A DNA stretch of 14,507 nt, taken from positions 1-14,507 of the forward strand of contig HF990546.1 in NCBI GenBank assembly GCA_000432135.1. The letters are read 5' to 3'. Of the stretch, positions 1 through 6,637 are shown one piece after another. A program made the translations under genes and the position numbers. The notes beneath the pieces are model-generated. The model had not been told where the DNA came from and ran no database searches. It was given only the letters and a program-made list of their open reading frames with translations. The number at the start of each line of letters is the position of its first letter. Position 1 is the first letter of the stretch. Origin of the DNA: Firmicutes bacterium CAG:124 (GTDB lineage Bacteria > Bacillota > Clostridia > Oscillospirales > Oscillospiraceae).

Positions 1-68
1 CGCGAACGGCTGTGACCGGCATCGGCCCCTACAAGCGGATCTCCAATATTTCTCAGTATAACGCACAA

Positions 69-101
69 AACAGGCACAGCCCCCAAAAGGCCGTGCCTGT
101 T
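69..101 (-). terminator. Intrinsic terminator of the putative lipoprotein gene
   Basis: A 13-bp stem (69-81 pairing with 89-101, loop 82-88) lies 33 bases past the stop codon of the leftward gene. Position 78/92 is an A.C mismatch on the + strand but a G-U pair in leftward RNA, so the hairpin is complete only in the leftward transcript. The following U-tract is short and interrupted, so strength is uncertain. Confidence 0.7.
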
Positions 102-133
102 CCTTTTACCGACATAAGCCCGCTGCGGACCGC

Positions 134-910
134 TCAGCGCACCAGCATCGTGTCCAGATCCAGCGTAAACGCCTCGCTTCCACCGTCCGGCAACCCGGAG
201 ATCGTCAGCCGCATCTCATGCTCTGTCATGGAGACCGACCAGACCGTGTCATAGCTCCACAGCCCGAGCGGGGAAAGCTCGCGGTAATGCCCGTCCAGAT
301 AGTTCGCAAAGCACTCGAAGGGGATCTTCTGATAGACGCTGCTGAGCAGCACATTGTACGTGTATGTTCTGACATCCTCCGGCGCGTCGTCTCCGACAGA
401 TGCCTGATAGCAGCGGAACCGCGTGTCGCTCACAAGCCCCGTTTCCCCGTGACAGATCAGCTCGTCCAAGACCTCATCCTGCGCGTCGGGACGATAGATG
501 GTCATGCATGCCACCGTATCGCTCAGCCGCTCGGCTGTCCAGCGCGATTCTGCGTCGAATGCGCCGCGCACCTCCAGCTCATCAAACTTGTCCAGCAGAT
601 AGGCGCAGAACGCGGCTTGCTCGCTGTCCGAAAGAACCGATGCGCCCGCTTGCTCCACGGGCGTCTTCAGCTGTTCGTCCGCTGGTTCCGCGTCTTCGAC
701 CCGCGCCGCGATAAGCGCCTCCGGCGGTTCGACCTCCGAGGCAGGCGTTTCCTGCGGAACGCTGTCCATCATGGTACACCCCGCCGCAAGCGCGGCGATC
801 AGCACCGCGGCAAGCGCCGGTATTACCGGCTTCATGAACGCACGGATGCGCGCCCAGGGCTGCTCCGTCACGGCCCGCACCGTGTCTTCCAGATCAAGCT
901 TCTTTTCCAT
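134..910 (-). CDS. Putative lipoprotein or single-pass membrane protein of unknown function
   Basis: I do not recognise a family for this 258-residue protein. The start at 910 is chosen because AAAGGAGG sits just upstream; the open frame continues to 1567 only as a shadow of the methyltransferase gene. Residues 1-27 are charged, and 28-44 form a hydrophobic segment ending in AALAAGC. Cys45 could be a lipidated cysteine, although the -3 residue is Ala rather than Leu, so a simple N-in membrane anchor is the alternative. A Glu/Pro/Ala-rich linker (about 50-90) leads to a globular domain with several cysteines (about 100-258), which would lie outside the membrane. It is followed by a hairpin terminator and preceded by its own candidate promoter. 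Function is unknown. Confidence 0.8.
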   Translation of the reverse strand: MEKKLDLEDTVRAVTEQPWARIRAFMKPVIPALAAVLIAALAAGCTMMDSVPQETPASEVEPPEALIAARVEDAEPADEQLKTPVEQAGASVLSDSEQAAFCAYLLDKFDELEVRGAFDAESRWTAERLSDTVACMTIYRPDAQDEVLDELICHGETGLVSDTRFRCYQASVGDDAPEDVRTYTYNVLLSSVYQKIPFECFANYLDGHYRELSPLGLWSYDTVWSVSMTEHEMRLTISGLPDGGSEAFTLDLDTMLVR

Positions 911-944
911 GCGTACCGCCTCCTTTGGTTCTGTTTGTAATCTC

Positions 945-973
945 AGGGTACCATGGCTGTTTATGTTTGTCAA
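945..973 (-). promoter_or_regulatory. Candidate sigma-A promoter for the lipoprotein gene
   Basis: On the minus strand a perfect TTGACA (968-973) is 17 bp from TACCCT (945-950). The -10 is poor (3/6) but is preceded by TGG, an extended -10 signature. It lies just after the stop of the upstream methyltransferase gene, so read-through from that gene is also possible because no terminator separates them. Confidence 0.45.
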
Positions 974-978
974 CGGCG

Positions 979-1788
979 TTATTCCGCGGGTTTTCCCAAC
1001 TGATAGAAAGCCACGGCACTGGCTGCGGCGACGTTCAGCGAGTCGACGCCGTGGTGCATGGGGATGCGGACAGTATAGTCGCAGGCGGCGATCGTCGCGT
1101 CTGCAAGCCCGTCGCCCTCCGTGCCCATCACGACGGCGAGCTTCCGCTCGGCTGCGAGGCGCGGATCGTCCAGCCGGACGGAATCGTCCCGCAGCGCCAT
1201 GGCCGCCGTGCGGAAGCCGAGCGTGTGCAGAAGCTCTGTCCAGCCCTCCGGCAGATAGGCCCACGGCACCTGAAAAACCGTGCCCATGCTCACGCGCACC
1301 GCGCGCCGGTATAATGGGTCGCTGCCCGCGCTCGTCAGCAGCACCGCGTCCATGCCAAGCGCTGCCGCAGAGCGGAAGATCGCGCCGAGGTTCGTGGGGT
1401 TCATCACGTTTTCCAGCACCGCCACGCGCGACGCGTCCTGCAGCAGCACTGCCGGGTCGCGCAGCTTCGGCCTGCGCATCGCACAGAGCATCCCGCGCGT
1501 GAGATGAAAGCCCGTCAGCTGCGTCAGAACGTCCAGCTCCGCCGCGTAGACCGGCACGTCCGGGCACCGCGCCAGCAGCGCCGCGCCCTTGCCCTCAATA
1601 TGCTTCTGCTCCATCAGAAACGACACCGGCGCGCAGCCCGCGTCCAGCGCCCGGCCGATGACCAGCGGGCTTTCGGCCACGAACAGCGCGTTTTCCGGGT
1701 CGGCGCGGTTCACCAGCTGGTTTTCCGTCAGCCGCGCGTAAACATCCAGCTCCGGCGCGTTAAAATCGGTGATCTGATGAATTTCCAT
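979..1788 (-). CDS. SpoU (TrmH/RlmB-like) RNA 2'-O-methyltransferase
   Basis: A 269-residue SPOUT-superfamily enzyme expected to transfer a methyl group from S-adenosylmethionine to a ribose 2'-OH in rRNA or tRNA. The N-terminal 100 residues resemble the substrate-binding domain of TrmH/RlmB-like proteins. The C-terminal knotted domain shows the three family motifs: NPTNLGAIFRSAAALG (motif 1), VMGTEGDGL (motif 2) and IPMHHGVDSLNVAAASAVAF (motif 3, SAM-binding trefoil knot). Length is typical of the family. The start is preceded by AAAGGGA and by a TATAAT promoter. Which nucleotide is modified cannot be read from sequence; RlmB (23S G2251) and TsnR/AviRb-like enzymes are all possible. Divergent from the HAD phosphatase gene. 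Confidence 0.9.
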   Translation of the reverse strand: MEIHQITDFNAPELDVYARLTENQLVNRADPENALFVAESPLVIGRALDAGCAPVSFLMEQKHIEGKGAALLARCPDVPVYAAELDVLTQLTGFHLTRGMLCAMRRPKLRDPAVLLQDASRVAVLENVMNPTNLGAIFRSAAALGMDAVLLTSAGSDPLYRRAVRVSMGTVFQVPWAYLPEGWTELLHTLGFRTAAMALRDDSVRLDDPRLAAERKLAVVMGTEGDGLADATIAACDYTVRIPMHHGVDSLNVAAASAVAFYQLGKPAE

Positions 1789-1820
1789 GTTTTTTCGTCC
1801 CTTTTCGTCAGAATAGCTGT

Positions 1821-1849
1821 ATTATAGCATTGACAAGCGGAGGCCGCAA
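1821..1849 (-). promoter_or_regulatory. Promoter of the SpoU methyltransferase gene
   Basis: On the minus strand, TTGCGG (1844-1849) is separated by 17 bp from a perfect TATAAT (1821-1826), about 33 bases before the start codon. It interleaves with the opposing promoter for the HAD phosphatase. Confidence 0.65.
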
Positions 1850-1859
1850 CTTTTATAAT
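1830..1859 (+). promoter_or_regulatory. Consensus sigma-A promoter for the gph-DUF3786 operon
   Basis: Perfect TTGACA (1830-1835) and perfect TATAAT (1854-1859) with an 18-bp spacer, 33 bases upstream of the ATG at 1893. Confidence 0.8.
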
Positions 1860-1892
1860 CGCATCGAATACAGATAAAGCGAGGATCAGACC

Positions 1893-2543
1893 ATGTATCA
1901 GCTTGCAATTTTTGACCTGGACGGGACGCTGCTCGACACGCTGGCCGATCTGCGGCAGGGACTGAATTATGCGCTTTCCACGCAGGGCTTTGCGCCCAGA
2001 ACGCTTCCGGAGGTGCGCGCGTTTGTCGGCAACGGCATCCGGAAGCTGATCGAGCGCGCCGTCCCCGCAGGCACGGACGAGGCGCAGATCGAAGCGGTCT
2101 TCGAGGCGTTCAATCCCTATTACGCCGTCCACTGCGCGGATTTTACAACGCCCTATCCCGGCATTTCGGAGCTGCTGCGGCAGCTGCAGGCGGACGGCGT
2201 CGTGTCCGCCGTCGTGTCCAACAAGCCGGATTATGCCGTGAAAACGCTCTCCGCGCAATATTTCCCGGGACTTCTGGCCGCAAGCGCGGGCGCGAAGGAC
2301 GGCGTGCGAAAAAAGCCCTGCCCGGACGCCGTGTTCGAGGTCGTCCGGCAGCTGGGAGCCGAGGCGCTGCGCGCCGTCTACATCGGCGATTCCGAGGTCG
2401 ACGTGGCCACGGCCCGGAACGCGGGCCTGCCCTGCATTTCAGTCAGCTGGGGCTTCCGCGACCGGGATGTGCTCGTCAACGCGGGAGCCGAAACCATCTG
2501 TGACAGTATGGACGCGCTCTACCGTGCGCTGCGGGAGGGCTGA
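1893..2543 (+). CDS. gph: HAD hydrolase, phosphoglycolate phosphatase-like
   Basis: A 216-residue member of haloacid dehalogenase subfamily I with a helical cap, cytoplasmic. Visible motifs: DLDGTLLD with nucleophile Asp8 and acid/base Asp10 (motif I), VVSNK (motif II, Ser109), Lys141 in KKPCPD (motif III) and GDSEVD with Asp166 and Asp170 binding Mg2+ (motif IV). Family members dephosphorylate 2-phosphoglycolate or related small phosphates; the exact substrate is inferred only from resemblance to Gph/PpaX. A GAGG ribosome site precedes the ATG. It is first in an operon with the DUF3786-like gene, whose start lies 7 bases after this stop. Confidence 0.88.
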   Translation: MYQLAIFDLDGTLLDTLADLRQGLNYALSTQGFAPRTLPEVRAFVGNGIRKLIERAVPAGTDEAQIEAVFEAFNPYYAVHCADFTTPYPGISELLRQLQADGVVSAVVSNKPDYAVKTLSAQYFPGLLAASAGAKDGVRKKPCPDAVFEVVRQLGAEALRAVYIGDSEVDVATARNAGLPCISVSWGFRDRDVLVNAGAETICDSMDALYRALREG

Positions 2544-2550
2544 GGCGCGC

Positions 2551-3171
2551 ATGGAGCGGAAAAACAACTACGAGATCCAGGCCGGACAGGCGCGGAAGCT
2601 GTTCTGCGCGCACGATCTGGACGCGGTCGCCCGCGCGCACGGATTGCGGACGGACGGGGATTTTTTATATCTGCGCCTGCTCAGTGAGGACTACCGCGTC
2701 AGCCGTGCAGACGGATATATCGCGCGCCGGGACTCCGGCGCGTGGCTCCCGGCGGACGGGTTTGACGAGACGCTCACGATCTTCGACCTGCTCTGCGACG
2801 CGAAGCCGGGCCGCAGAGCGGCAGGGGCGTGGAAAACGACGCTGGATTTCGGCGGACAGGTCCACCGGGGTCTGATGGAGCCGAATCGCGCGGACGCGCT
2901 GGAGCTGCTGTACGACCGGCGGCCGGAGCTGCTGGAGCGCGCCTGCCTGCGCCTCGGCGGCACGCCGATGGCGGGCGCGGATGTGAGCTTTTCGCTGCCG
3001 TTTTTCGAGGAGCTTCGCATTGCCGTCCAGTTCTGGCACGGCGACGACGAATTTGCGCCCCGCCTGCGCGTCCTGTGGGACGCGAACGCGGATCAGTATC
3101 TGCGCTATGAGACGATGTATTATGCCATCGGCCTGCTCAAATCCCGCCTGCGGGCATATGGCGGGGAATAA
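2551..3171 (+). CDS. DUF3786-like protein of unknown function
   Basis: A 206-residue soluble protein. The start at 2551 is chosen because it follows the gph stop by 7 bases and has GGGAGGG upstream; the open frame extends further left only inside gph. The C-terminal half has the pattern I associate with DUF3786 proteins of anaerobes: an SFSLPFF segment, then QFWHGDDEFAPRLRVLWD and a final YLRYETMYYAIGLL helix. No catalytic motif or membrane segment is visible. DUF3786 has no established activity. Co-transcription with a HAD phosphatase is the only functional hint. Confidence 0.8.
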   Translation: MERKNNYEIQAGQARKLFCAHDLDAVARAHGLRTDGDFLYLRLLSEDYRVSRADGYIARRDSGAWLPADGFDETLTIFDLLCDAKPGRRAAGAWKTTLDFGGQVHRGLMEPNRADALELLYDRRPELLERACLRLGGTPMAGADVSFSLPFFEELRIAVQFWHGDDEFAPRLRVLWDANADQYLRYETMYYAIGLLKSRLRAYGGE

Positions 3172-3178
3172 AAAGCAG

Positions 3179-3203
3179 CGTGTATGCAGCCCTTGCATAC
3201 ACG
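3179..3203. promoter_or_regulatory. Perfect inverted repeat over the galT -35 box, candidate operator
   Basis: CGTGTATGCA (3179-3188) is repeated in perfect inverted orientation as TGCATACACG (3194-3203) around a 5-base centre. The right arm contains most of the galT -35 hexamer. It is not followed by a T-run in either direction, so a repressor-binding site fits better than a terminator. The cognate regulator is not in the window. Confidence 0.6.
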
Positions 3204-3221
3204 CCGGTTCCCATGTATAAT
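3193..3221 (+). promoter_or_regulatory. Sigma-A promoter of galT
   Basis: TTGCAT (3193-3198), 17-bp spacer, perfect TATAAT (3216-3221), 27 bases before the ATG. The -35 is embedded in the inverted repeat described separately. Confidence 0.75.
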
Positions 3222-3248
3222 GAAGCAAACCAAAAAAGAGGTACTGCC

Positions 3249-4733
3249 ATGCTTGATTCCTATCTTTCCGCGCTCTGCCAATACGCCGTGCGCACGGGGC
3301 TGATCCAGACGGACGATGTGGTCTGCTGCCGCAACGCGCTGCTGGAAGCGCTTGCGCTTGATTCCTTTGACGAGGCTGCCGCGCCTGCGGAGGCGCCGCT
3401 TGCCGAGCTTTTGCAGACTTTGACGGACGACGCCGTTTCGCGCGGCGTGTGCCCGGACAATCAGACCGCGCGCGATCTGTTCGACACGAAGCTCATGGGC
3501 GTTCTCACGCCCCGACCGCATGAGGTCCGCACCAGCTTCCGCACGCTCTATGAAGTCTCCCCGCGCGAAGCGACCGACTGGTTCTACCGCTTCAGCCAGG
3601 ATACCAACTATATCCGCCGCGACCGCATCGCGAAGGATAAGAAGTGGACGTATACCTGCGAATACGGAACGCTTGACATCACCATCAACCTGTCCAAGCC
3701 CGAAAAGGACCCGCGCGCCATCGCTGCTGCCAAAAACGCGCCGCAGTCCGGCTACCCCAAATGCGCCCTGTGCGCGGAAAACGAAGGCTACGCGGGCCGC
3801 ATGAACCACCCGGCCCGGCAGAACCACCGCATCATTCCGCTGCAGCTGGACGGCGGCGACTGGTACCTGCAATACTCTCCGTATGTCTATTACAACGAGC
3901 ACTGCATCGTCCTGAACGCGGCGCATACGCCCATGCGCATCTCCGGCGCGACGTTCCGTCGGCTGCTGGATTTTACGAAGCAGTTCCCGCACTATTTCCT
4001 CGGCTCCAACGCCGATCTGCCCATCGTCGGCGGCTCGATCCTGAGCCACGACCATTTTCAGGGCGGACACTATACCTTCGCCATGGAAAAAGCGCCGGTC
4101 GAGCTGCCGGTCACGTTCGCGGGCTTTGACGATATCCGCGCCGGGATCGTCAAATGGCCCATGTCCGTGCTGCGCCTGACCGGCTCAGACCCTGACCGGC
4201 TGTGTGCACTGGCGGATAAAATCCTTGCCGCGTGGCGCGGCTATACGGACGAAGCCGCCATGATCTTCGCCGAAACGGACGGCGTTCCGCACAACACCAT
4301 CACGCCCATCGCCCGCCGCCGGGAAGATGCGTTTGAGCTTGACCTCGTCCTGCGCAATAACCTCACCACGGCGGAGCATCCGCTGGGCCTGTACCATCCG
4401 CACGAGGCGCTGCACCACATCAAGAAGGAGAACATCGGCCTGATCGAGGTCATGGGCCTCGCCGTTCTGCCGTCCCGGCTGGACAGAGAGCTTGCGCTTT
4501 TGACAGACGCGATCTTGCAGAACCGCGACCTGCGCGCCGACGAGACGCTGCAGAAGCACGCGGGCTGGGCGGAGGAGCTGAAGACGCGGCACGCGTTCAC
4601 GCCGGAAAACGCAGAGGAAATCCTGCGGCAGGAGGTCGGCGCAGTCTTCATGCAGGTGCTGGAGGACGCAGGCGTCTACAAATGCACCCCGGAGGGCCGC
4701 CGGGCCTTCCTCCGGTTCGTACAGAGCGTATAA
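3249..4733 (+). CDS. galT: Class II galactose-1-phosphate uridylyltransferase
   Basis: A 494-residue cytoplasmic enzyme of the Leloir pathway. It transfers UMP from UDP-glucose to galactose-1-phosphate, yielding UDP-galactose and glucose-1-phosphate. The length and the context GSNADLPIVGGSILSHDHF are those of the long, Firmicute-type (class II) GalT family; His267-Asp268-His269 are the likely active-site H-x-H pair, with the outer His the nucleophile by analogy to class I. A KCALC motif lies at 171-175, and a histidine-rich YHPHEALHHI segment follows in the C-terminal third. The start at 3249 is preceded by AAAGAGG; an upstream in-frame ATG would run through the promoter. No galK, galE or galactose regulator lies beside it, so it appears to be an isolated gene under local control. 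Confidence 0.93.
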   Translation: MLDSYLSALCQYAVRTGLIQTDDVVCCRNALLEALALDSFDEAAAPAEAPLAELLQTLTDDAVSRGVCPDNQTARDLFDTKLMGVLTPRPHEVRTSFRTLYEVSPREATDWFYRFSQDTNYIRRDRIAKDKKWTYTCEYGTLDITINLSKPEKDPRAIAAAKNAPQSGYPKCALCAENEGYAGRMNHPARQNHRIIPLQLDGGDWYLQYSPYVYYNEHCIVLNAAHTPMRISGATFRRLLDFTKQFPHYFLGSNADLPIVGGSILSHDHFQGGHYTFAMEKAPVELPVTFAGFDDIRAGIVKWPMSVLRLTGSDPDRLCALADKILAAWRGYTDEAAMIFAETDGVPHNTITPIARRREDAFELDLVLRNNLTTAEHPLGLYHPHEALHHIKKENIGLIEVMGLAVLPSRLDRELALLTDAILQNRDLRADETLQKHAGWAEELKTRHAFTPENAEEILRQEVGAVFMQVLEDAGVYKCTPEGRRAFLRFVQSV

Positions 4734-4775
4734 AGCAAATAAAAGCGCCTTCTCTGCGGAGGGGGCGCGTTTGCT
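4734..4775 (+). terminator. Probable weak terminator after galT
   Basis: Core stem 4745-4754 with 4759-4768 (two G-U pairs, 4-base TGCG loop), extended by an AGCAAA/TTTGCT outer pairing (4734-4739 with 4770-4775). There is no clean U-run, so termination may be partial. Confidence 0.5.
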
Positions 4776-4843
4776 GTGCCAAGTGCGCAGGCACGTTCGA
4801 ATTGCCGGAGCTTTTGAAAAGAGGGCTTGGCAAATTAGAGGCA

Positions 4844-4886
4844 TTGAACTGCAATTCATAACACAGTTATGAAACGATGTTATGAA
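4844..4886 (+). promoter_or_regulatory. Operator/promoter of the lost TetR gene
   Basis: TTCATAAC (4855-4862) and GTTATGAA (4866-4873) form a perfect palindrome with a 3-base centre. GTTATGAA recurs in direct orientation at 4879-4886, 13 bases on. A candidate promoter TTGAAC (4844-4849), 18 bp, TATGAA (4868-4873) places the -10 inside the operator, the usual arrangement for an autorepressing TetR gene. A further half-site, TTCATAA, occurs at 4982-4988 just after the remnant frame. Confidence 0.6.
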
Positions 4887-4904
4887 TGAAATGGAGGCGG
4901 CGGT

Positions 4905-4979
4905 ATGGCCAAACAGATCGAAGGGGTTTCCGAGCGGATCTTGAGCTGCGCCAGAGCGGAATTTCTGGATAAGGGCTAA
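4905..4979 (+). pseudogene. N-terminal remnant of a TetR-family repressor gene
   Basis: A 24-codon frame with a good ribosome site (GGAGG). Its product includes ERILSCARAEFLDKG, which matches the first helix and turn of TetR-family DNA-binding domains, where an aromatic residue (usually Tyr) and the helix-turn-helix would follow. A stop codon occurs exactly there, and no continuation in any frame appears in the next 70 bases before the next promoter. The leader carries a typical TetR operator. This looks like a truncated gene whose body was deleted; a functional micro-peptide is less likely because nearly all of the helix-turn-helix is missing. The surrounding 4734-5066 stretch (333 bases) holds only this remnant, its operator, the galT terminator and the next promoter. 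Confidence 0.65.
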
Positions 4980-5007
4980 TCTTCATAAATCTTTAACATT
5001 CTTCCGC

Positions 5008-5036
5008 TTGTTTTTTCGCTTGATTTCGGGTACTAT
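5008..5036 (+). promoter_or_regulatory. Candidate promoter of the membrane protein-PAP2 operon
   Basis: TTGTTT (5008-5013), 17-bp spacer, TACTAT (5031-5036), about 30 bases before the chosen start at 5067. The region is AT-rich relative to its surroundings. Confidence 0.5.
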
Positions 5037-5066
5037 TTTCTTTACTAATGAATGGAGTATTTGGCT

Positions 5067-5918
5067 ATGAAGGAAAAGAACCGTCAGAAGCGGCTGCGGC
5101 TGGTCGCGGAGGCGAAGAAGAAGCCTGCTGTGTTTACCGTCTATATCATTCTGCGTCTGATCGTCGTGGCGATCCTCGTCTCGTCGATTCTGCGCGGCGA
5201 ATATGAAAACGCGGCGATCTGCCTGTTGGTGCTGTTTTTGTTCCTGCTGCCGCTGTTTGTGCAGAAAAACTTCGGCATCGAGCTGCCGGGCACGCTGGAG
5301 ATCATCATTCTGGTGTTCATCTTCGCGTCGGAAATTCTGGGCGAACTGGGCTGCTTTTTCATCAATGTTCCAAACTGGGATTCCATTCTGCACACGACGA
5401 CGGGCTTTTTGTGCGCGGCATTTGGCTTCGCGCTCATTGATATCCTGAACCGCAACGACAAGATCAAGTTCCAGCTGTCTCCCATTTATGTGGCGCTCGT
5501 TGCGTTCTGCTTCTCAATGACCATCGGCGTTCTGTGGGAGTTTTTTGAATTCGGCATGGACAGGCTGTTCCACATGGACATGCAGAAGGACACGATCATA
5601 AGCTCGATCACCTCCGTCATGCTCGACCCGACGAACAGGAATATCCCTATCACGATTGACAACATCACCGCTGTCGCCGTCAACGGGCAGGATCTGGGCT
5701 TCAACGGCTATCTCGATATCGGCCTGTATGACACGATGGAGGATCTGTTCGTCAACTTTATCGGTGCGCTGACGTTCAGCGTGTTCGGCTATTTCTATAT
5801 CAAGCACCGCGGCAAGGGCCGCATCGCAAAAGCATTTATCCCCACCATCACGGAAACTAAGAAGGAGTCAGACCATGCACAGTCGTCCGAACAGGCAGTG
5901 GAAGATCGGGACAGTTGA
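5067..5918 (+). CDS. Six-TM integral membrane protein, DUF2238/YjdF-like
   Basis: A 283-residue membrane protein. The start at 5067 is preferred over the in-frame ATG at 5052 because TGGAG lies about 9 bases upstream of it, whereas 5052 has no ribosome site. A basic N-terminus is followed by about six hydrophobic segments: roughly residues 21-42, 50-66, 75-96, 105-125, 138-163 and 232-250. The pattern DSILHTTTGFLCA, then GVLWEFFEFGMD, then YDTMEDLFVNFIGAL recalls the DUF2238/YjdF family (His in a D-x-x-LH motif, an E-x-x-E helix, and a late DT-x-x-D motif), whose biochemical role is unsettled. The C-terminal 15 codons overlap the PAP2 gene, so the two are co-translated. The family call rests on memory of the motif pattern and is moderate. 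Confidence 0.78.
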   Translation: MKEKNRQKRLRLVAEAKKKPAVFTVYIILRLIVVAILVSSILRGEYENAAICLLVLFLFLLPLFVQKNFGIELPGTLEIIILVFIFASEILGELGCFFINVPNWDSILHTTTGFLCAAFGFALIDILNRNDKIKFQLSPIYVALVAFCFSMTIGVLWEFFEFGMDRLFHMDMQKDTIISSITSVMLDPTNRNIPITIDNITAVAVNGQDLGFNGYLDIGLYDTMEDLFVNFIGALTFSVFGYFYIKHRGKGRIAKAFIPTITETKKESDHAQSSEQAVEDRDS

Positions 5919-6537
5919 AAATTGCCGCCACCACTGGTATCTTCTGATCTGGATCGTCTATTTCGTTCTGTTTTATATTGCCGAGCACGTTGTAACCGAC
6001 CACTACTGGGTGTCCTATCTGCCGCTCGACGACAAGATCCCATTCTGCCGGTATTTTATCATTCCCTACTGTATGTGGCACCCGCTGCTGTTTGCCATGA
6101 CGCTGTACCTCATGTGGTACGACGTGCCCGCGTTCAAGCGGTTCATGGTGTATATTGGCCTTGGCTTCGGCGGCTCGATCCTGTTCTGCCTGATCTTCCC
6201 GAACGGACAGGATCTGCGCCCGACGGAATTCGCGCAGCACGATTTCTTTATCTGGCTCGTGCAGCGCATTTATACCGCCGACACCAACACGAACGTGCTG
6301 CCCAGTATGCACGTCATCGGCTGCGCGGCGCTGACGCTGGCCTGCTTTGATTCGGAGCCGCTCTGCAGGCGGCACTTGCAGTGGGTCGCGCTGCCGCTGG
6401 GGCTGCTGATCTGCGCGTCGACGGTGCTCGTCAAGCAGCACTCGATCCTCGACGTGTTTGTCGCCATCCCGGTCAGCGCGGTACTGTATTTCATCGTATA
6501 CCACAGAGCGTTCCGCAAAAAGCGGAAACACGCATGA
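5875..6537 (+). CDS. PAP2-superfamily lipid phosphatase/phosphotransferase (PAP2_3, Aur1-like)
   Basis: A 220-residue membrane protein with about six hydrophobic segments. The PAP2 signature is complete enough to be catalytic: Arg115-Pro116 in GQDLRP (motif 1, lacking its usual upstream Lys), PSMH at 143-146 with His146 (motif 2), and Ser182...His189...Asp193 in STVLVKQHSILD (motif 3). PSMH rather than PSGH is typical of the PAP2_3 branch, which includes yeast Aur1 and bacterial inositol-phosphorylceramide synthases, but undecaprenyl or phosphatidate phosphatases are also possible. AAGGAG precedes the ATG, which lies 44 bases inside the upstream gene. A strong terminator follows. The substrate is unknown. 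Confidence 0.85.
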   Translation: MHSRPNRQWKIGTVENCRHHWYLLIWIVYFVLFYIAEHVVTDHYWVSYLPLDDKIPFCRYFIIPYCMWHPLLFAMTLYLMWYDVPAFKRFMVYIGLGFGGSILFCLIFPNGQDLRPTEFAQHDFFIWLVQRIYTADTNTNVLPSMHVIGCAALTLACFDSEPLCRRHLQWVALPLGLLICASTVLVKQHSILDVFVAIPVSAVLYFIVYHRAFRKKRKHA

Positions 6538-6545
6538 ATTTTCTG

Positions 6546-6573
6546 AAAAAAGCGCGGAAAACCGCGCTTTTTT
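6546..6573 (+). terminator. Strong intrinsic terminator after the PAP2 gene
   Basis: Perfect stem GCGCGG (6552-6557) with CCGCGC (6562-6567) around AAAA, preceded by six A and followed by six T. It can act in both directions and lies 8 bases past the stop. Confidence 0.92.
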
Positions 6574-6574
6574 C

Positions 6575-6603
6575 TTGACTTTCCCATGTAAGTATGAGAT
6601 ATT
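6575..6603 (+). promoter_or_regulatory. Candidate promoter of mntP
   Basis: TTGACT (6575-6580), 17 bp, GATATT (6598-6603), directly after the preceding terminator. The leader is only about 30 bases, too short for a yybP-ykoY manganese riboswitch. Confidence 0.55.
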
Positions 6604-6637
6604 AACAAACTTTCACTGAAAAGGCTGTGTTGGAATT

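Noticed and set aside
911..1567. Upstream extension of the lipoprotein gene into a 477-residue frame
   Set aside because: The extra part is antiparallel-free shadow of the SpoU gene in another frame, and the Met at 910 has an excellent ribosome site.
3179..3203. Inverted repeat as a terminator for the DUF3786 gene
   Set aside because: No U-run follows in either direction and the right arm is part of the galT -35 box; an operator explains it better.
3120..4070. 316-residue leftward open frame
   Set aside because: It is antisense to galT and its promoter, with no ribosome site and no recognisable domain.
4891..4944. Alternative short frame starting at the ATG at 4891
   Set aside because: It has no ribosome site, and the product lacks any resemblance to TetR; the frame at 4905 has GGAGG and a clear TetR N-terminus.
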